DNA from: Paludisphaera mucosa
GTDB lineage: Bacteria > Planctomycetota > Planctomycetia > Isosphaerales > Isosphaeraceae
Direction of reading: 5' to 3'
DNA: 64,000 nucleotides
Assembly: GCF_029589435.1 (NCBI RefSeq)
Contig: NZ_JARRAG010000003.1
Location: 62,001-126,000, forward strand
A program made the position numbers and the translations under genes. The notes beneath the pieces are model-generated. The model did no database searches and was not told where the DNA came from. It worked only from the letters and a program-made list of their open reading frames with translations. Below, one piece after another: positions 1-9,087 of the stretch (positions are counted from its first letter, which is position 1; every line of letters begins with the position of its first letter).

Positions 1-1
1 G

Positions 2-856
2 GCGAACGGCAAGATCGACGAGGCGACGAGGCGCATCAAGGAGATCGCCGACCGGCCCCAGCTCGCCCCCGCGCTCGCCCGCGCCATCGGCGCGCTGGCC
101 GAGAACCTGGGCCTGCTCGACATGGCCGAGGGGGTCTTCAAGCGCAACGCCGTCTCCTCGGCGCGGCTCCCGGACCAGCTCGAATACGCGGCCTTCCTGG
201 GGCGTCGCGGCCGCGTCAAGGAGGCGCTCGACGTCTGCGAGCCGCTCTGGAAGGCGAGCCCGAACCCCGAGCCGGTCGCCCCCACGGTGATCAGCGTCCT
301 GCTCTCGTCGCACGAGTACAAGGACGCCGTCCAGATCGCCCGCGTCAGCGGCTGGATCGAGCGCAGCCTCGAGCAGAAGCCCAACTCGCCCCTGCTGATC
401 ATCGCCCTGGGCACCATCCGCGACCGCGAGCAGCGCTACAGCGAGGCCGTCGAGCTCTACCGCCGGGCCGTGGGCCAGAGCGGCGGCGAGGTCATCCCGC
501 TGAACAACCTCGCCTGGCTGCTGACCCTGCAGGGCGAGAAGGGGGCGGGCCCCCTCGAGATGATCAACAAGGCGATCGCCCTGCGGGGGCCGATCCCCGA
601 GTTCCTCGACACCCGGGCCGTCGTCTACCTGACCAACGGCGAGGCCCGCCGCGCCGTCGAGGACCTGGAGAACGCCGTCGCCATCGACCCCTCGGCCTCG
701 CGCCACTTCCACCTGGCGCGCGCCTACCTGGCGGCCGGCGACCTCGAGGCGGCCCGGCGGAACATGGTCATCGCCCGCGAGAAGGGCCTGGGCGACGCCG
801 ACGTCCACCCCCTCGAGCGGGACGCCCTCGCCCAGGTCGAGAAGGCCCTGAAATGA
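2..856 (+). CDS. TPR-repeat protein, C-terminal part (runs off the left edge)
   Basis: The reading frame is open from the first bases of the window to a TGA at 854-856, so only the C-terminal ~284 residues are seen; the ATG at 122 is internal. The sequence is helical and Ala/Leu/Glu-rich with tetratricopeptide-like units, for example around an 'AVELYRRAVGQ' stretch followed by 'PLNNLAWLL', and a later 'AVEDLENAVAIDP' unit typical of TPRs. There are no membrane segments or catalytic motifs in the visible part. The role is unknown; TPRs usually scaffold protein-protein contacts. It is convergent with rfbA. The missing N-terminus could carry another domain. Confidence 0.8.
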   Translation, partial: ANGKIDEATRRIKEIADRPQLAPALARAIGALAENLGLLDMAEGVFKRNAVSSARLPDQLEYAAFLGRRGRVKEALDVCEPLWKASPNPEPVAPTVISVLLSSHEYKDAVQIARVSGWIERSLEQKPNSPLLIIALGTIRDREQRYSEAVELYRRAVGQSGGEVIPLNNLAWLLTLQGEKGAGPLEMINKAIALRGPIPEFLDTRAVVYLTNGEARRAVEDLENAVAIDPSASRHFHLARAYLAAGDLEAARRNMVIAREKGLGDADVHPLERDALAQVEKALK

Positions 857-902
857 GCCGCCGGGCCGCCGGGGGCGACCTCGCCCCCGGCGGCCGCCCC
901 GG

Positions 903-1796
903 TCACTCGCGGCCGGCGGGCGTCGGCTCGTCGTCGATCAATTCCCGCAGGTAGCGGCCGTAGTCGTTGGGGAGCTTGTCGGCGATCCGCACCACCTGGT
1001 CGGCCGTGACGAAGCCCTGGCGGTAGGCCACCTCCTCGATGCAGGCGATCTTGAAGCCCTGCCGCGCCTCGATCGTCTCGACGTAGCTGGCCGCCTGCAT
1101 CAGCGACTCGATCGTGCCGGTGTCGAGCCAGGCGAAGCCCCGGCTGAACAGCTCGACCCGCAGCTCGCCCCGCTCCAGGTAGATCCGGTTGACGTCCGTG
1201 ATCTCCAGCTCGCCCCGCGGCGACGGCTTCAGCCCCGCGGCGATCTCGACGACCCGGTTGTCGTAGAAGTACAGGCCGGTGACCGCGAAGTGCGACTTCG
1301 GCCGGGCCGGCTTCTCCTCGATCGAAAGGGCCTTGCCGTGAGCGTCGAACTCCACGACGCCGTACCGCTCGGGGTCCTTCACCGGGTAGGCGAAGACCGT
1401 GGCCCCGGAGCCGAAGCCGCCGGCCCGGTCGAGCATCCCCTGGAAGCCCTGGCCGTGGAAGATGTTGTCCCCCAGGATCAGGGCCGCGTCGCCGTCGCCG
1501 ATGAACTCGCGGCCGATCAGGAAGGCCTGCGCCAGCCCGCCGGGCTCGGGCTGCACGGCGTACTCGATCGACAGGCCCACCTGCGAGCCATCGCCCAGGA
1601 CGCGGCGGAAGCCGCCGATGTCGTCGGGCGTGGAGATGAGCAGGATCTCGCGGATCCCCGCCAGCATCAGCGTCGACAGGGGGTAGTAGATCATCGGCTT
1701 GTCGTAGATCGGCAGGAGCTGTTTGCTGACCGCCCGCGTGATCGGATAGAGTCGGGACCCGGCCCCTCCCGCGAGGATGATGCCTTTGCGAGTCAT
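903..1796 (-). CDS. rfbA: Glucose-1-phosphate thymidylyltransferase (dTDP-glucose synthase)
   Basis: Makes dTDP-glucose from glucose-1-phosphate and dTTP, the first step to dTDP-rhamnose and related deoxysugars, in the cytoplasm. The 297-residue product has the normal family length. The N-terminal nucleotide-binding signature [11 protein letters not shown] lies near residues 9-19, followed by [17 protein letters not shown], both diagnostic of RfbA/RmlA. The ATG at 1796 is preceded by an AAAGGA element about ten bases upstream. rfbC occurs at 14370, but no rmlB or rmlD is seen in the window, so the dTDP pathway must be completed elsewhere or used differently. It is divergent from the FHA gene. 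Confidence 0.93.
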   Translation of the reverse strand: MTRKGIILAGGAGSRLYPITRAVSKQLLPIYDKPMIYYPLSTLMLAGIREILLISTPDDIGGFRRVLGDGSQVGLSIEYAVQPEPGGLAQAFLIGREFIGDGDAALILGDNIFHGQGFQGMLDRAGGFGSGATVFAYPVKDPERYGVVEFDAHGKALSIEEKPARPKSHFAVTGLYFYDNRVVEIAAGLKPSPRGELEITDVNRIYLERGELRVELFSRGFAWLDTGTIESLMQAASYVETIEARQGFKIACIEEVAYRQGFVTADQVVRIADKLPNDYGRYLRELIDDEPTPAGRE

Positions 1797-2110
1797 GCCC
1801 TGGAGATCCTTTGCTGTAAGCCCGGACGCCCCGTCCCGGGAGGGGGACGGCCGACGCGACGCGGGGCCGGCCCCCGACGTCGACTCCCCGGTAGACTAAC
1901 GCCTCGGACACCGGAACTCAAACCGGCGGCGGCCCCCCGCGGGCCCGCCGCGATCGCGCCTTTGTCGACGGCGGCCCGGGCGGGTAGACTGGAACCGAGG
2001 TCGGCCGGACGCCTTGCATGGCCGGAACCGCCGCCGAGTCCGCCCGCCCCGACGGCCCGCCCCCACGACCCCGCGCCCGCCGGCGCGACGCGTCAGGACC
2101 ACCCGGATAC
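1797..2110. other. Divergent intergenic region rfbA / FHA gene
   Basis: About 310 bases between two divergent genes. It is extremely G+C-rich. It contains one sigma70-like element on the + strand (listed separately) and no convincing small ORF. The frame of the FHA gene is open back to 2018, but that stretch is Pro/Arg-rich and lacks a ribosome-binding site. Confidence 0.5.
1962..1990 (+). promoter_or_regulatory. Putative sigma70-type promoter of the FHA gene
   Basis: TTGTCG at 1962-1967 and TAGACT at 1985-1990 with a 17-base spacer, about 120 bases before the chosen ATG at 2111. Each hexamer matches four of six consensus bases. The form resembles the elements at 4704-4732 and 26300-26329. 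Confidence 0.4.
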
Positions 2111-3670
2111 ATGAAATCGTTCTTGGACGCATGTCGCCTGGTCGAGCCCCTGGAGCTCGTCGTGGAAGCCGCCGGCGAGCCCGACGTCGGCGTCCGCCTG
2201 CTGCACCAGCCGTTCGCCCTGATCGGCCGCGACCCCCGCGCCGACGTCCCGCTCGAACACCGCCTGGTGAGCCGCCGCCACGTCTACCTCCAGGTCGTCG
2301 AGGGCCACGCCTTCTGGATCGACCTGGAGAGCCGCCTGGGGACCCTGGGGGGCGGTCGGCCCCGGAAATACGGCTGGCTGACGCGCGAGGAGAACCTGCG
2401 GATCGGCCCCTACGAACTGCGGCGGCCTCCCGGGGCCCAGGTCGCGGGCGGCGACGACCGCATCCCCGACGTCATCCCCCTGGTCGCCCGGTCGTACGGG
2501 ACCACGCCCTGGCCGGAAGTCGGCCTCGAATTCCTCAACGGCCCGTCGCGGGCCGCGGTCTGGCCCATGAACCGGGTCGTCTCGCTGGTCGGGTCCGCCG
2601 CCGGCTGCAAGTTCCGGCTGGCCGACCCCAGCGTCTCGCTCTTCCATTGCAGCCTCGTGCGGACCCAGGCCGGGCTGTGGGTCGTCGACCTGCTGGGGGG
2701 CGGCGTCGAGGTCAACAACGCGGCCGTCCGCTACGCCCTCCTGGCCGACGGCGACGTCCTGGCCATCGGCCGATATCGGATCCGCATCCAGAGCCGCGCC
2801 GCGCTCGAGGGCCCGGCGTCGCGAGGGGGATACGACGCCGCGGGGCGGGCCGACCGCGCGGGCGCGGGGTCCCGGGCCCTCTCGCTCGTCCGGTCGCCGT
2901 CGCCGGGCGGCACGGAGCTCGCCGTGACCCGTGAGGACGAGGACGACGAAGGGGCCGGACGCGGCCGCGCCATCCAGGCGGTGACCGTCATCCCCGTCGA
3001 CCCCGAGGGCGGGAACCTCGGCGATTCCGTCTCCGTGCTGGTCCCGCTCATGAACCAGTTCGGCATGATGCAGCAGCAGATGATGGACCAGTTCCAGAAC
3101 GCGATGGGGATGCTCGTCGAGATGTTCGGCTCGCTCCAGCGCGAGCAGATGGACCTGATCCGCCAGGAGCTGGATCAGCTCCGCGACGTGACCCGGGAGT
3201 TCCAGGACCTCAAGGCCGAGCTGGCGGCCTACACCCGCGAACGCGCGGAGGCCTCGGCGGTCGCCGCAGTTCCCGCCCCCGCCTCGACTCCGGGGCCCCT
3301 GTCAGAGACGGCGACGCCGTCCTACGCCCCGCCGCCTCTCGACCCCGCCCCGATGACGCCCCCCGCGGTCGCGTCCATGACCGCCCCGCCCGCGGCCCCC
3401 GTCGTCGAGGCCGCGGGCGACCCCGTCCCGAAGCCCGAGCCCGCGACTCCCCGGCCCGACGGGGCGAGGCCCGCGGCCGCCGCGCAGGTCGGCAAGGAGC
3501 CCTCGCGGGACCCGAGGCGGACCCCGGCCCGACCCCGCCCCGAGAAGCCCGCCGGCCCCGGCGGCGACGGCGACGTGATGCTCTGGCTCAACCAGCGGAT
3601 CAGCACGCTCCAGGAGGAGCGCGAGTCGCGGTGGCAGAAGATCCTCAAGCTGCTCCCCGGGTCGTCCTGA
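2111..3670 (+). CDS. Double FHA-domain protein with coiled coil
   Basis: Probable phosphothreonine-reading signalling protein. Counting from the ATG at 2111 (519 residues), a first FHA domain spans roughly residues 28-105, with GRDPRADV near 39 and the SRRH signature near 54. A second, more divergent FHA-like domain lies near 150-230 (GSAAGC, then SLFHCSL, and a VNN turn). Residues ~310-380 are Met/Gln-rich then heptad-like and should form a coiled coil. A long Pro/Ala linker follows, then a short charged helix at the C-terminus. Codons before 2111 add a low-complexity Arg/Pro leader and are judged non-coding. FHA proteins commonly read Ser/Thr kinase output; two such kinases are encoded at 37.6 and 48 kb, but any link is inference. 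Confidence 0.85.
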   Translation: MKSFLDACRLVEPLELVVEAAGEPDVGVRLLHQPFALIGRDPRADVPLEHRLVSRRHVYLQVVEGHAFWIDLESRLGTLGGGRPRKYGWLTREENLRIGPYELRRPPGAQVAGGDDRIPDVIPLVARSYGTTPWPEVGLEFLNGPSRAAVWPMNRVVSLVGSAAGCKFRLADPSVSLFHCSLVRTQAGLWVVDLLGGGVEVNNAAVRYALLADGDVLAIGRYRIRIQSRAALEGPASRGGYDAAGRADRAGAGSRALSLVRSPSPGGTELAVTREDEDDEGAGRGRAIQAVTVIPVDPEGGNLGDSVSVLVPLMNQFGMMQQQMMDQFQNAMGMLVEMFGSLQREQMDLIRQELDQLRDVTREFQDLKAELAAYTRERAEASAVAAVPAPASTPGPLSETATPSYAPPPLDPAPMTPPAVASMTAPPAAPVVEAAGDPVPKPEPATPRPDGARPAAAAQVGKEPSRDPRRTPARPRPEKPAGPGGDGDVMLWLNQRISTLQEERESRWQKILKLLPGSS

Positions 3671-3720
3671 GCGCCGGCCCGGCCCGGCCCGTCGGGACGG
3701 GCGGTCGTTCGAAAACGAAT

Positions 3721-3750
3721 CGGCTTCCGAGTTTCGAGGCTCGGAAGCCG
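3721..3750 (-). terminator. Hairpin between convergent genes
   Basis: A perfect 11-bp inverted repeat (CGGCTTCCGAG at 3721-3731, CTCGGAAGCCG at 3740-3750) with an 8-base loop, between the FHA gene and the convergent sugar transferase gene. Read on the minus strand the stem is followed by ATTCGTTTTC, a moderate T-rich tract, so it best fits the sugar transferase transcript; on the + strand there is no U tract. Confidence 0.6.
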
Positions 3751-3806
3751 TTGATCCAGATCGGGGATCGGTTTGAAGGGCCGGCGGGGAGAGCCCGCGG
3801 CCCGGC

Positions 3807-4559
3807 TCAGCAGGCGCCGCGGCCGACGATCACCGCGATGAACGTGCGGACGATGATCACGAGGTCGCCGAAGATCGACCAGTTGTTGGCGTATTCGACG
3901 TCGAGTTCCACCATCCGGGAGTAGTCGACGGCGCTGCGGCCGCCGACTTGCCAGGGGCCGGTGAGGCCGGGCATCACCTGCAGGCGACGGCGGTAGCCCT
4001 CGCGGTCCAGGGACTGCAGCATCTCGCTGTCGCGGAGCTGGAGCGGACGCGGCCCGACGACGCTCATCTCACCCCGGAGGATGTTGATCAACTGGGGCAG
4101 TTCGTCCAGGCTCGACTTCCGCAGGAACCGACCCAGGGGGGTGACCCGGGGGTCGTTCTTGATCTTGAACAGGACCCCGCCGGCGGACTCGTTCCGGCCT
4201 TCCAGCTCGTCGAGCTTCTGCTCGGCGTCCGCCTGCATGGTGCGGAACTTGATCACCCAGAAGAGCCGACCGCGGTGGCCCCGCCGCAGCTGGCGGAAGA
4301 AGATCGGGCCGGGCGAGTCGAACCGGATCAGGAGGGCCACGGCCAGCATGACCGGGGCGAGCAGCAGCAGTCCGACCAAGGCCCCGCTGAAATCGATCGC
4401 CCGCTTGGCGTGCGACCGGGCGGCCTCCGCGTAGGAAGGCCAGTTGGATTGCAGGGAGAGGAGGGCGGGCAGTTGGAGTTCGTCCTGTTGGGGAATCATC
4501 GTCGTTTCGTAGAGCTCCGTGGGGGGAGACGATGGCGATGAAGACGACAGAGCGTTCAT
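3807..4559 (-). CDS. Undecaprenyl-phosphate sugar phosphotransferase (bacterial sugar transferase family)
   Basis: Transfers a sugar-1-phosphate to a polyprenyl phosphate at the inner membrane, starting a polysaccharide repeat unit (WcaJ/CpsE-like catalytic core, PF02397). One hydrophobic segment lies at about residues 55-75, after a basic stretch, and is followed by the family hallmarks: FRQLRRG, the VIKFRTM motif, FLRKSSLDELPQLINILRGEMSVVGPRP and PGLTGPWQVGGRS. The frame is open to 4736, but the ATG at 4559 has a GGAGAG ribosome-binding site and the longer start would lie upstream of a good promoter at 4704-4732. This gives 250 residues, a core-only enzyme without the extra N-terminal membrane domain of long WbaP-like members. 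Confidence 0.9.
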   Translation of the reverse strand: MNALSSSSPSSPPTELYETTMIPQQDELQLPALLSLQSNWPSYAEAARSHAKRAIDFSGALVGLLLLAPVMLAVALLIRFDSPGPIFFRQLRRGHRGRLFWVIKFRTMQADAEQKLDELEGRNESAGGVLFKIKNDPRVTPLGRFLRKSSLDELPQLINILRGEMSVVGPRPLQLRDSEMLQSLDREGYRRRLQVMPGLTGPWQVGGRSAVDYSRMVELDVEYANNWSIFGDLVIIVRTFIAVIVGRGAC

Positions 4560-4703
4560 CGTTGCTGGCTCTCCGTTGTTGGTGACGCACCCTGTTGGCA
4601 ATCCTAGGTCGCGGTCGTCACCGAGGAACAGAGCGGCGGGGGGGTGTTCGAGTTCGACCATCATGAGGACCAGCTGTAACGGGCGTCCAGGCGAATCGGA
4701 GGT

Positions 4704-4732
4704 AGTGTAACAACCAAAGTCGGGAGCGTCAA
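4704..4732 (-). promoter_or_regulatory. Sigma70-type promoter of the sugar transferase gene
   Basis: Read on the minus strand: TTGACG (4732-4727), a 17-base spacer, then TACACT (4709-4704). Five and four of six bases match consensus. Transcription should start near 4697, leaving a ~138-base leader before the ATG at 4559; this argues against the in-frame ATG at 4736. Confidence 0.6.
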
Positions 4733-5226
4733 CCATTGTGCGGCATTGCGTAGATTGTCGGAATCAATGATGAATTCGGGTTGCAAATATCCATCACGCG
4801 AGCGTCGTAGCCCGCCGTTCGTCAGGAATCAAGCCCGGGATGGCCATCCGAGGACGGCCGGAACCGGGGGACGGCCCTGCAGTCGAGGACTCGTTCGTCT
4901 GGGAAAGATGCGGAGGAGGGTAAATCGCATCTCACCTTGGAGGCTTGATCGAGAACTCGCTTGTGCAGAGCAAATCCCACGCCACGAGTCGATTGAGTCC
5001 AGTCGTGTCGATGAGGCGACCAGCTGCATCCTTTGGCCATCTAAAGAAAGATATGGCCGTTCGCGCTTGGATGCAGGCCCGGCGATCTATTCTACGAATG
5101 ACGAGGGGGGGCGTGACAACGCAAAATGGAAAAGCGGGTTCCCGTTTTTCGTTATAAAAAGCCAGCAATACAGCATCCAAGCCTTTTTGCGCCGGAGAAT
5201 TCGCGGCGGGAAAGCGCAGAATGAGA
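4733..5226. other. A+T-richer non-coding gap
   Basis: About 500 bases between hldE and the sugar transferase gene (both on the minus strand), clearly less G+C-rich than the flanking genes. Short ORFs in it have no ribosome-binding site, no recognisable motif and poor codon bias. No tRNA-like or repeat structure was seen. It probably holds upstream regulatory sequence for the sugar transferase gene. Confidence 0.5.
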
Positions 5227-5250
5227 GGATCGACGGGAAAACGTCGATCC
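5227..5250 (-). terminator. Stem-loop downstream of hldE
   Basis: A perfect 9-bp inverted repeat (GGATCGACG at 5227-5235, CGTCGATCC at 5242-5250) with a 6-base loop, 56 bases past the hldE stop. On the minus strand it is followed only by TCTCATT, so it is a weak terminator candidate. Confidence 0.35.
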
Positions 5251-5306
5251 GGGCGCCCGTTTCGGGGGCAGGCGGCGTGGGGGGATTGCCCGCGGGAGAG
5301 GCAGGG

Positions 5307-6716
5307 TCAGCCAGCCTTGCGATCGAGGATCGCGGTCGTGCTGAGCCCGGGGACGAGGGGCAGGGCGACGACGCGGCCGCCCCGTTCCAGGACGAGGTCG
5401 GCCCCGGCGATCTGGTCGATCGTATAGTCGCCCCCCTTGACCAGGACGTCGGGCTCGAACATCCGGATGAGGGCGACGGGCGTGGGGTCGTCGAAGAGGA
5501 CGACGACGTCGACGCAGGCGAGCCCGGCCAGCAGGCTGGCGCGGTCGTCCTGGCGGATGACGGGCCGGGCCGGGCCCTTGAGGCCGCGGATCGACGAGTC
5601 GGAGTTGAGGCCGACGACCAGCAGGTCGCCGAGCCGCTTGGCGCCCTCCAGGCAGGAGAGGTGGCCGGCGTGGAGGATGTCGAAGCAGCCGTTGGTGAAG
5701 ACGATCCGCCGGCCCCGGCGGCGGGCCTCGGCGAGCAGGGGGGCGGCGTCCTCGCCGCGGAGGATCTTGGGCGAGAGCCCGCCCCAGGCGGCCTGAAGCT
5801 CGCCGGCCTGGACGACGTAGGTCCCCGGGCGGCCGACGGCGATGCCGGCGGCCGTGTTGGCGATCCGGCAGGCGTCGGCGATCGGCCAGCGGTCGCCCAG
5901 GCAGGCGGCCAGCACGGCGACCACGGTGTCGCCGGCCCCGGTGACGTCCGAGACGTCGCGGGTCCGCGAGGCGATGTGGTGGATCGCGCCGGGGAGGGCC
6001 AGGGTCATGCCGTGGGGGCCCCGGGTGATGAGCATGGCGTCGGTCCCGAGGGCCGCCCGCAGCTCCTCGGCCGCGCGCCCGGCCTCGTCGTCGTCGACCA
6101 GGGGGCGGCCGACGGTCCGCTCGGCTTCCGGCTGGTTCGGGGTGACGACGGTGGCGCCGGCGTAGGGGCCGAAGTCGACCTTCTTGGGGTCGACGACGCA
6201 GGGGACGCCCCGGCTCCGACAGGCGGCGATGATCGCGCGGGCGACCTTGGGGGTGATGACGCCCTTCTCGTAGTCGGCGAGGACCACGGCCGTCTGGTCG
6301 GCGATCAGCGGCAGGACGCGTTCCAGGACGGCGTCCTCGCAGGCGGCGAACCGCGCGCGGTCGCCGTCGCGGTCCAGCCGCAGGAGCTGCTGATGGGCCT
6401 CGGAGAGGATGCGGGTCTTGCTGACGGTGGTCAGCTCGGGGCGTTCGACCAGCTCCAGGCGGGCGACGCCCTTGACGGCGAGCGCCTCGCGGAGCTGCGC
6501 GCCCTCGGCGTCGGCGCCGACGAGGCCGGTCAGGGTCACGTCGCAGCCCAGGCCGGCGAGGCCGGCCGCGACGTTGCCCGCGCCGCCGGGCGTGCGGACC
6601 TCGCCGAGCAGGCCGACGACCGGGACCGGGGCCTCGGGCGAGATCCGCCGGACGTGGCCGTGGACGTGGCGGTCGAGCATGACGTCGCCCACCACCAGGA
6701 CGCGGTTGTCGAACAT
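5307..6716 (-). CDS. hldE: Bifunctional heptose-7-phosphate kinase / heptose-1-phosphate adenylyltransferase
   Basis: Phosphorylates D-glycero-beta-D-manno-heptose 7-phosphate at C1 and later adenylylates the 1-phosphate, supplying ADP-heptose for LPS-type or other glycans. The product of 469 residues has both domains. An N-terminal PfkB/ribokinase fold carries a GGAGNVA motif near 44 and the catalytic VTGAGDT near 257-263. A C-terminal nucleotidyltransferase carries TNGCFDILHAGH near 342-353. The ATG at 6716 is preceded by AAGGAGG, so the 20 extra in-frame codons upstream are not used. gmhB, the intervening phosphatase, is at 21150; gmhA and hldD are not in the window. Confidence 0.95.
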   Translation of the reverse strand: MFDNRVLVVGDVMLDRHVHGHVRRISPEAPVPVVGLLGEVRTPGGAGNVAAGLAGLGCDVTLTGLVGADAEGAQLREALAVKGVARLELVERPELTTVSKTRILSEAHQQLLRLDRDGDRARFAACEDAVLERVLPLIADQTAVVLADYEKGVITPKVARAIIAACRSRGVPCVVDPKKVDFGPYAGATVVTPNQPEAERTVGRPLVDDDEAGRAAEELRAALGTDAMLITRGPHGMTLALPGAIHHIASRTRDVSDVTGAGDTVVAVLAACLGDRWPIADACRIANTAAGIAVGRPGTYVVQAGELQAAWGGLSPKILRGEDAAPLLAEARRRGRRIVFTNGCFDILHAGHLSCLEGAKRLGDLLVVGLNSDSSIRGLKGPARPVIRQDDRASLLAGLACVDVVVLFDDPTPVALIRMFEPDVLVKGGDYTIDQIAGADLVLERGGRVVALPLVPGLSTTAILDRKAG

Positions 6717-6823
6717 CGCGGGCCTCCTTGCCTCGCCTCGCCCCGCCACGGCCGACCGCCGGGGGAGCGGGCGCATCGGCCGGACATTCTAGCGGCCCGC
6801 CGCGTCCTGGCGAGGCCAGTTCC

Positions 6824-8110
6824 TCAGGCGTGTCCGGCGTCGGCCGTCGCGAGGGTCGACTCGCGGCACCAGGGGAGCTGGACGCCCAGCACGCCGGGCC
6901 GCGACTGGTCCCGGCTGTTCAGGTCGCGGAGGGTGAACTCGCAGCAGTCGTAATGGTGGTCGAGGACGCCGGTGAACATGGCGGCGCTGCCGACGGTCAG
7001 GACGTAGCCGGTGGCGGCCAGCAGGCGGGCGGGGATGACCACCTCGAACGTGTGCGTCCCGATCCCGAGGGCCTCGGTGTGCTCGGGCGTGAGGTCGCGG
7101 ACGTCGGAATGCAGGACCCGGGTCCCTTCCATGTTCTGCACGTAGAAGGAGATGTAGGTCTCCATGACCGGCTTCCGCACCTGATAGACCATGCGGATGC
7201 GGATCGGCTCGTCGCAGGTGAAGTCGCTGGCCCGGCTGCCGTCCTCGTGGAGCACCTCGACCTCGACGAACTGGCTGGGCTTGGAGAGGTCCTCCGCGAA
7301 CTGGGCCCCCGACGCGCCCCGGTCGGAGTCGCTCTTCATGTAGGCCCGGATCACCTCGTCGACGGGCCCGATCAGGGAGACCCGGCCTTTCTCCAGCCAG
7401 ACGCCGTCGTCGCAGAGCTGGCCCAGGGCGCCCATGTTGTGGCTCACGAACAGGACGGTGCGGCCCTCGCCGGTGGCGACCTCGCGCATCTTGCCGAGGC
7501 ATTTCTTCTGGAAGGCGTAGTCGCCGACGGCGAGCACCTCGTCGACGATCAGGATCTCGGGCTCGAGGTGGGCCGCCACGGCGAAGGCCAGGCGGACGAA
7601 CATGCCCGAGGAGTACCGCTTCACCGGCGTGTCGAGGAAGCGGTCGACCTCGGCGAAGGCCACGATCTCGTCGAACTTGCGGGCGATCTCGGCCCGCCTC
7701 ATCCCCAGGATCGCGCCGTTGAGGTAGATGTTCTCGCGGCCGGAGAGGTCCAGGTGGAAGCCGGTGCCGACCTCCAGGAGCGAGGCCACGCGGCCCCGGA
7801 GGTGGATCGAGCCCGACGTCGGGTCGACGATCCGGCTCATGATCTTGAGGATGGTCGACTTGCCGGCGCCGTTGCGGCCGATCAGGCCGACCACCCGGCC
7901 CCGCTCGACCTCGAACTCGGCGTCCTTCAGGGCCCAGAACTCCGAGGTCCGCCGCGTCGGCCCCCCGGACTTGCCGAGCAACATCCGCCGCATCGAGGAG
8001 GCCGCGTCGTTCACCGCCTCGCGGAGCGAGAAGCGGACCAGGCCGTCCTCGCCGCCGCGAAGGATGTAACGCTTGCTGAGCTTGTCGACTCTGATGATCG
8101 GTCGGTTCAT
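6824..8110 (-). CDS. wzt: Polysaccharide ABC transporter ATP-binding protein (Wzt type)
   Basis: ATPase of an ABC exporter that flips lipid-linked O-antigen or capsule-like glycan across the inner membrane. In 428 residues the ABC domain shows Walker A GRNGAGKST (78-86), the signature YSSGM (166-170), Walker B ILIVDE (186-191) and the H-loop SHN near 222. A C-terminal ~165-residue beta-rich extension matches the Wzt glycan-binding domain position, suggesting substrate selection by the glycan end. The start at 8110 is set by the conserved ABC N-terminus; a longer in-frame ORF continues through the permease gene in the wrong frame. It lies 68 bases downstream of the permease gene in one transcription unit. 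Confidence 0.93.
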   Translation of the reverse strand: MNRPIIRVDKLSKRYILRGGEDGLVRFSLREAVNDAASSMRRMLLGKSGGPTRRTSEFWALKDAEFEVERGRVVGLIGRNGAGKSTILKIMSRIVDPTSGSIHLRGRVASLLEVGTGFHLDLSGRENIYLNGAILGMRRAEIARKFDEIVAFAEVDRFLDTPVKRYSSGMFVRLAFAVAAHLEPEILIVDEVLAVGDYAFQKKCLGKMREVATGEGRTVLFVSHNMGALGQLCDDGVWLEKGRVSLIGPVDEVIRAYMKSDSDRGASGAQFAEDLSKPSQFVEVEVLHEDGSRASDFTCDEPIRIRMVYQVRKPVMETYISFYVQNMEGTRVLHSDVRDLTPEHTEALGIGTHTFEVVIPARLLAATGYVLTVGSAAMFTGVLDHHYDCCEFTLRDLNSRDQSRPGVLGVQLPWCRESTLATADAGHA

Positions 8111-8178
8111 GGTCGGAGGGTCGCCGGGATGGACTGGGGTCGAGGGGACGCGGCCGGCCGGTCGAGGATCGCCCGGGC

Positions 8179-9087
8179 TCAGACGAAGTCGGCGAAGAGC
8201 CGCTCGTTGCGGCGGAAATAGTGGATCGCGAAGAGGAACAGGCCGATCGCCACCCCGGACGAGATCAGCAGGCAGCCCCACTGCACCGGGAGGCCCAGGA
8301 TCGACGCGCGGAAGGCGTCGGTGATGCCGAACATCGGGTTGAGCGAGAGGAACCACCGGTACCTGGGCGGGACCGTCGGGTCGATCGTGTAGAAGATCGG
8401 GGTCATGTACAACATGACCTGCGTGAGGAACGGGATGATGTGCTTGAAGTCGCGGTAGAAGAGCGTCAGCCCCGCCAGCATGACCCCCATGCTCAGCGAG
8501 GCGATCAGGATCAGCAGGAAGAAGACCGGGATGAAGACCGCCGTCCAAGCGGGGGCGATCCCGTAGTACAGCAGCAGCAGGCCGTACACGAGCAGCGACA
8601 GCAGGCCGTCGACCAGGAAGACGGCCGCCGCCGTGAACGGCAGGAAGAGCCGGGGGAAGTAGACCTTGGTGACCATGTTCAGCTGGTTCACCAGGCTGTT
8701 GGCCGCCGCCGGCATGCCCTGCGAGAACATCGTCCAGGGGATCAGCGCCGCGAAGACGCAGACCGGGATGGGCAGGTCCATCGGCATCGGGATCTTCATC
8801 ATCCGCGAGAGGAACGTGAAGATCACGAGGGTGATCAGCGGCTGGAGGATGGCCCAGGCGCCGCCGAGTATCGTCTGCTTGTAGCGGGCCGCGACGTCGC
8901 GCCAGACGAGGAAGGCGAGCAGTTCCCGGTAATCGTACATCTCCTTCCAGTTGACGGCCCGCCAGCCGGGGGTGGGGTGGATGACCATGTCGTGCTCGCC
9001 CTCGACCGGCGGAATCGGGTCGGCCGTCAAGCCGCCCGGGCTCGGGCTTCGGTTGGGGACGGCGAGCGTCGCTTCGGACTCGGTCAT
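8179..9087 (-). CDS. wzm: Polysaccharide ABC transporter permease (Wzm/TagG type)
   Basis: Membrane half of the exporter paired with the ATPase immediately downstream. The 302-residue protein has the ABC-2 layout: a cytoplasmic N-terminus ending in a conserved amphipathic region (WKEMYDYRELLAFLVWRDVAARYKQT is split by my limit; it lies near residues 48-73), then about six hydrophobic segments between residues 80 and 295. The signature QPLITLVIF near residue 88 follows, as in TagG/RfbA-type permeases. The first ~45 residues are Pro-rich and poorly conserved, so a later start is possible, although the ATG at 9087 is the only obvious one. Confidence 0.92.
   Translation of the reverse strand: MTESEATLAVPNRSPSPGGLTADPIPPVEGEHDMVIHPTPGWRAVNWKEMYDYRELLAFLVWRDVAARYKQTILGGAWAILQPLITLVIFTFLSRMMKIPMPMDLPIPVCVFAALIPWTMFSQGMPAAANSLVNQLNMVTKVYFPRLFLPFTAAAVFLVDGLLSLLVYGLLLLYYGIAPAWTAVFIPVFFLLILIASLSMGVMLAGLTLFYRDFKHIIPFLTQVMLYMTPIFYTIDPTVPPRYRWFLSLNPMFGITDAFRASILGLPVQWGCLLISSGVAIGLFLFAIHYFRRNERLFADFV

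Noticed and set aside
3807-4736. Longer start (4736) for the sugar transferase
   Set aside because: The extra 59 codons overlap a good promoter and lack family residues, whereas ATG 4559 has a GGAGAG site.
4746-6953. 735-codon + strand ORF opposite hldE
   Set aside because: The opposite strand encodes a clearly conserved HldE. The + strand product is low-complexity and runs from non-coding DNA into the next gene.
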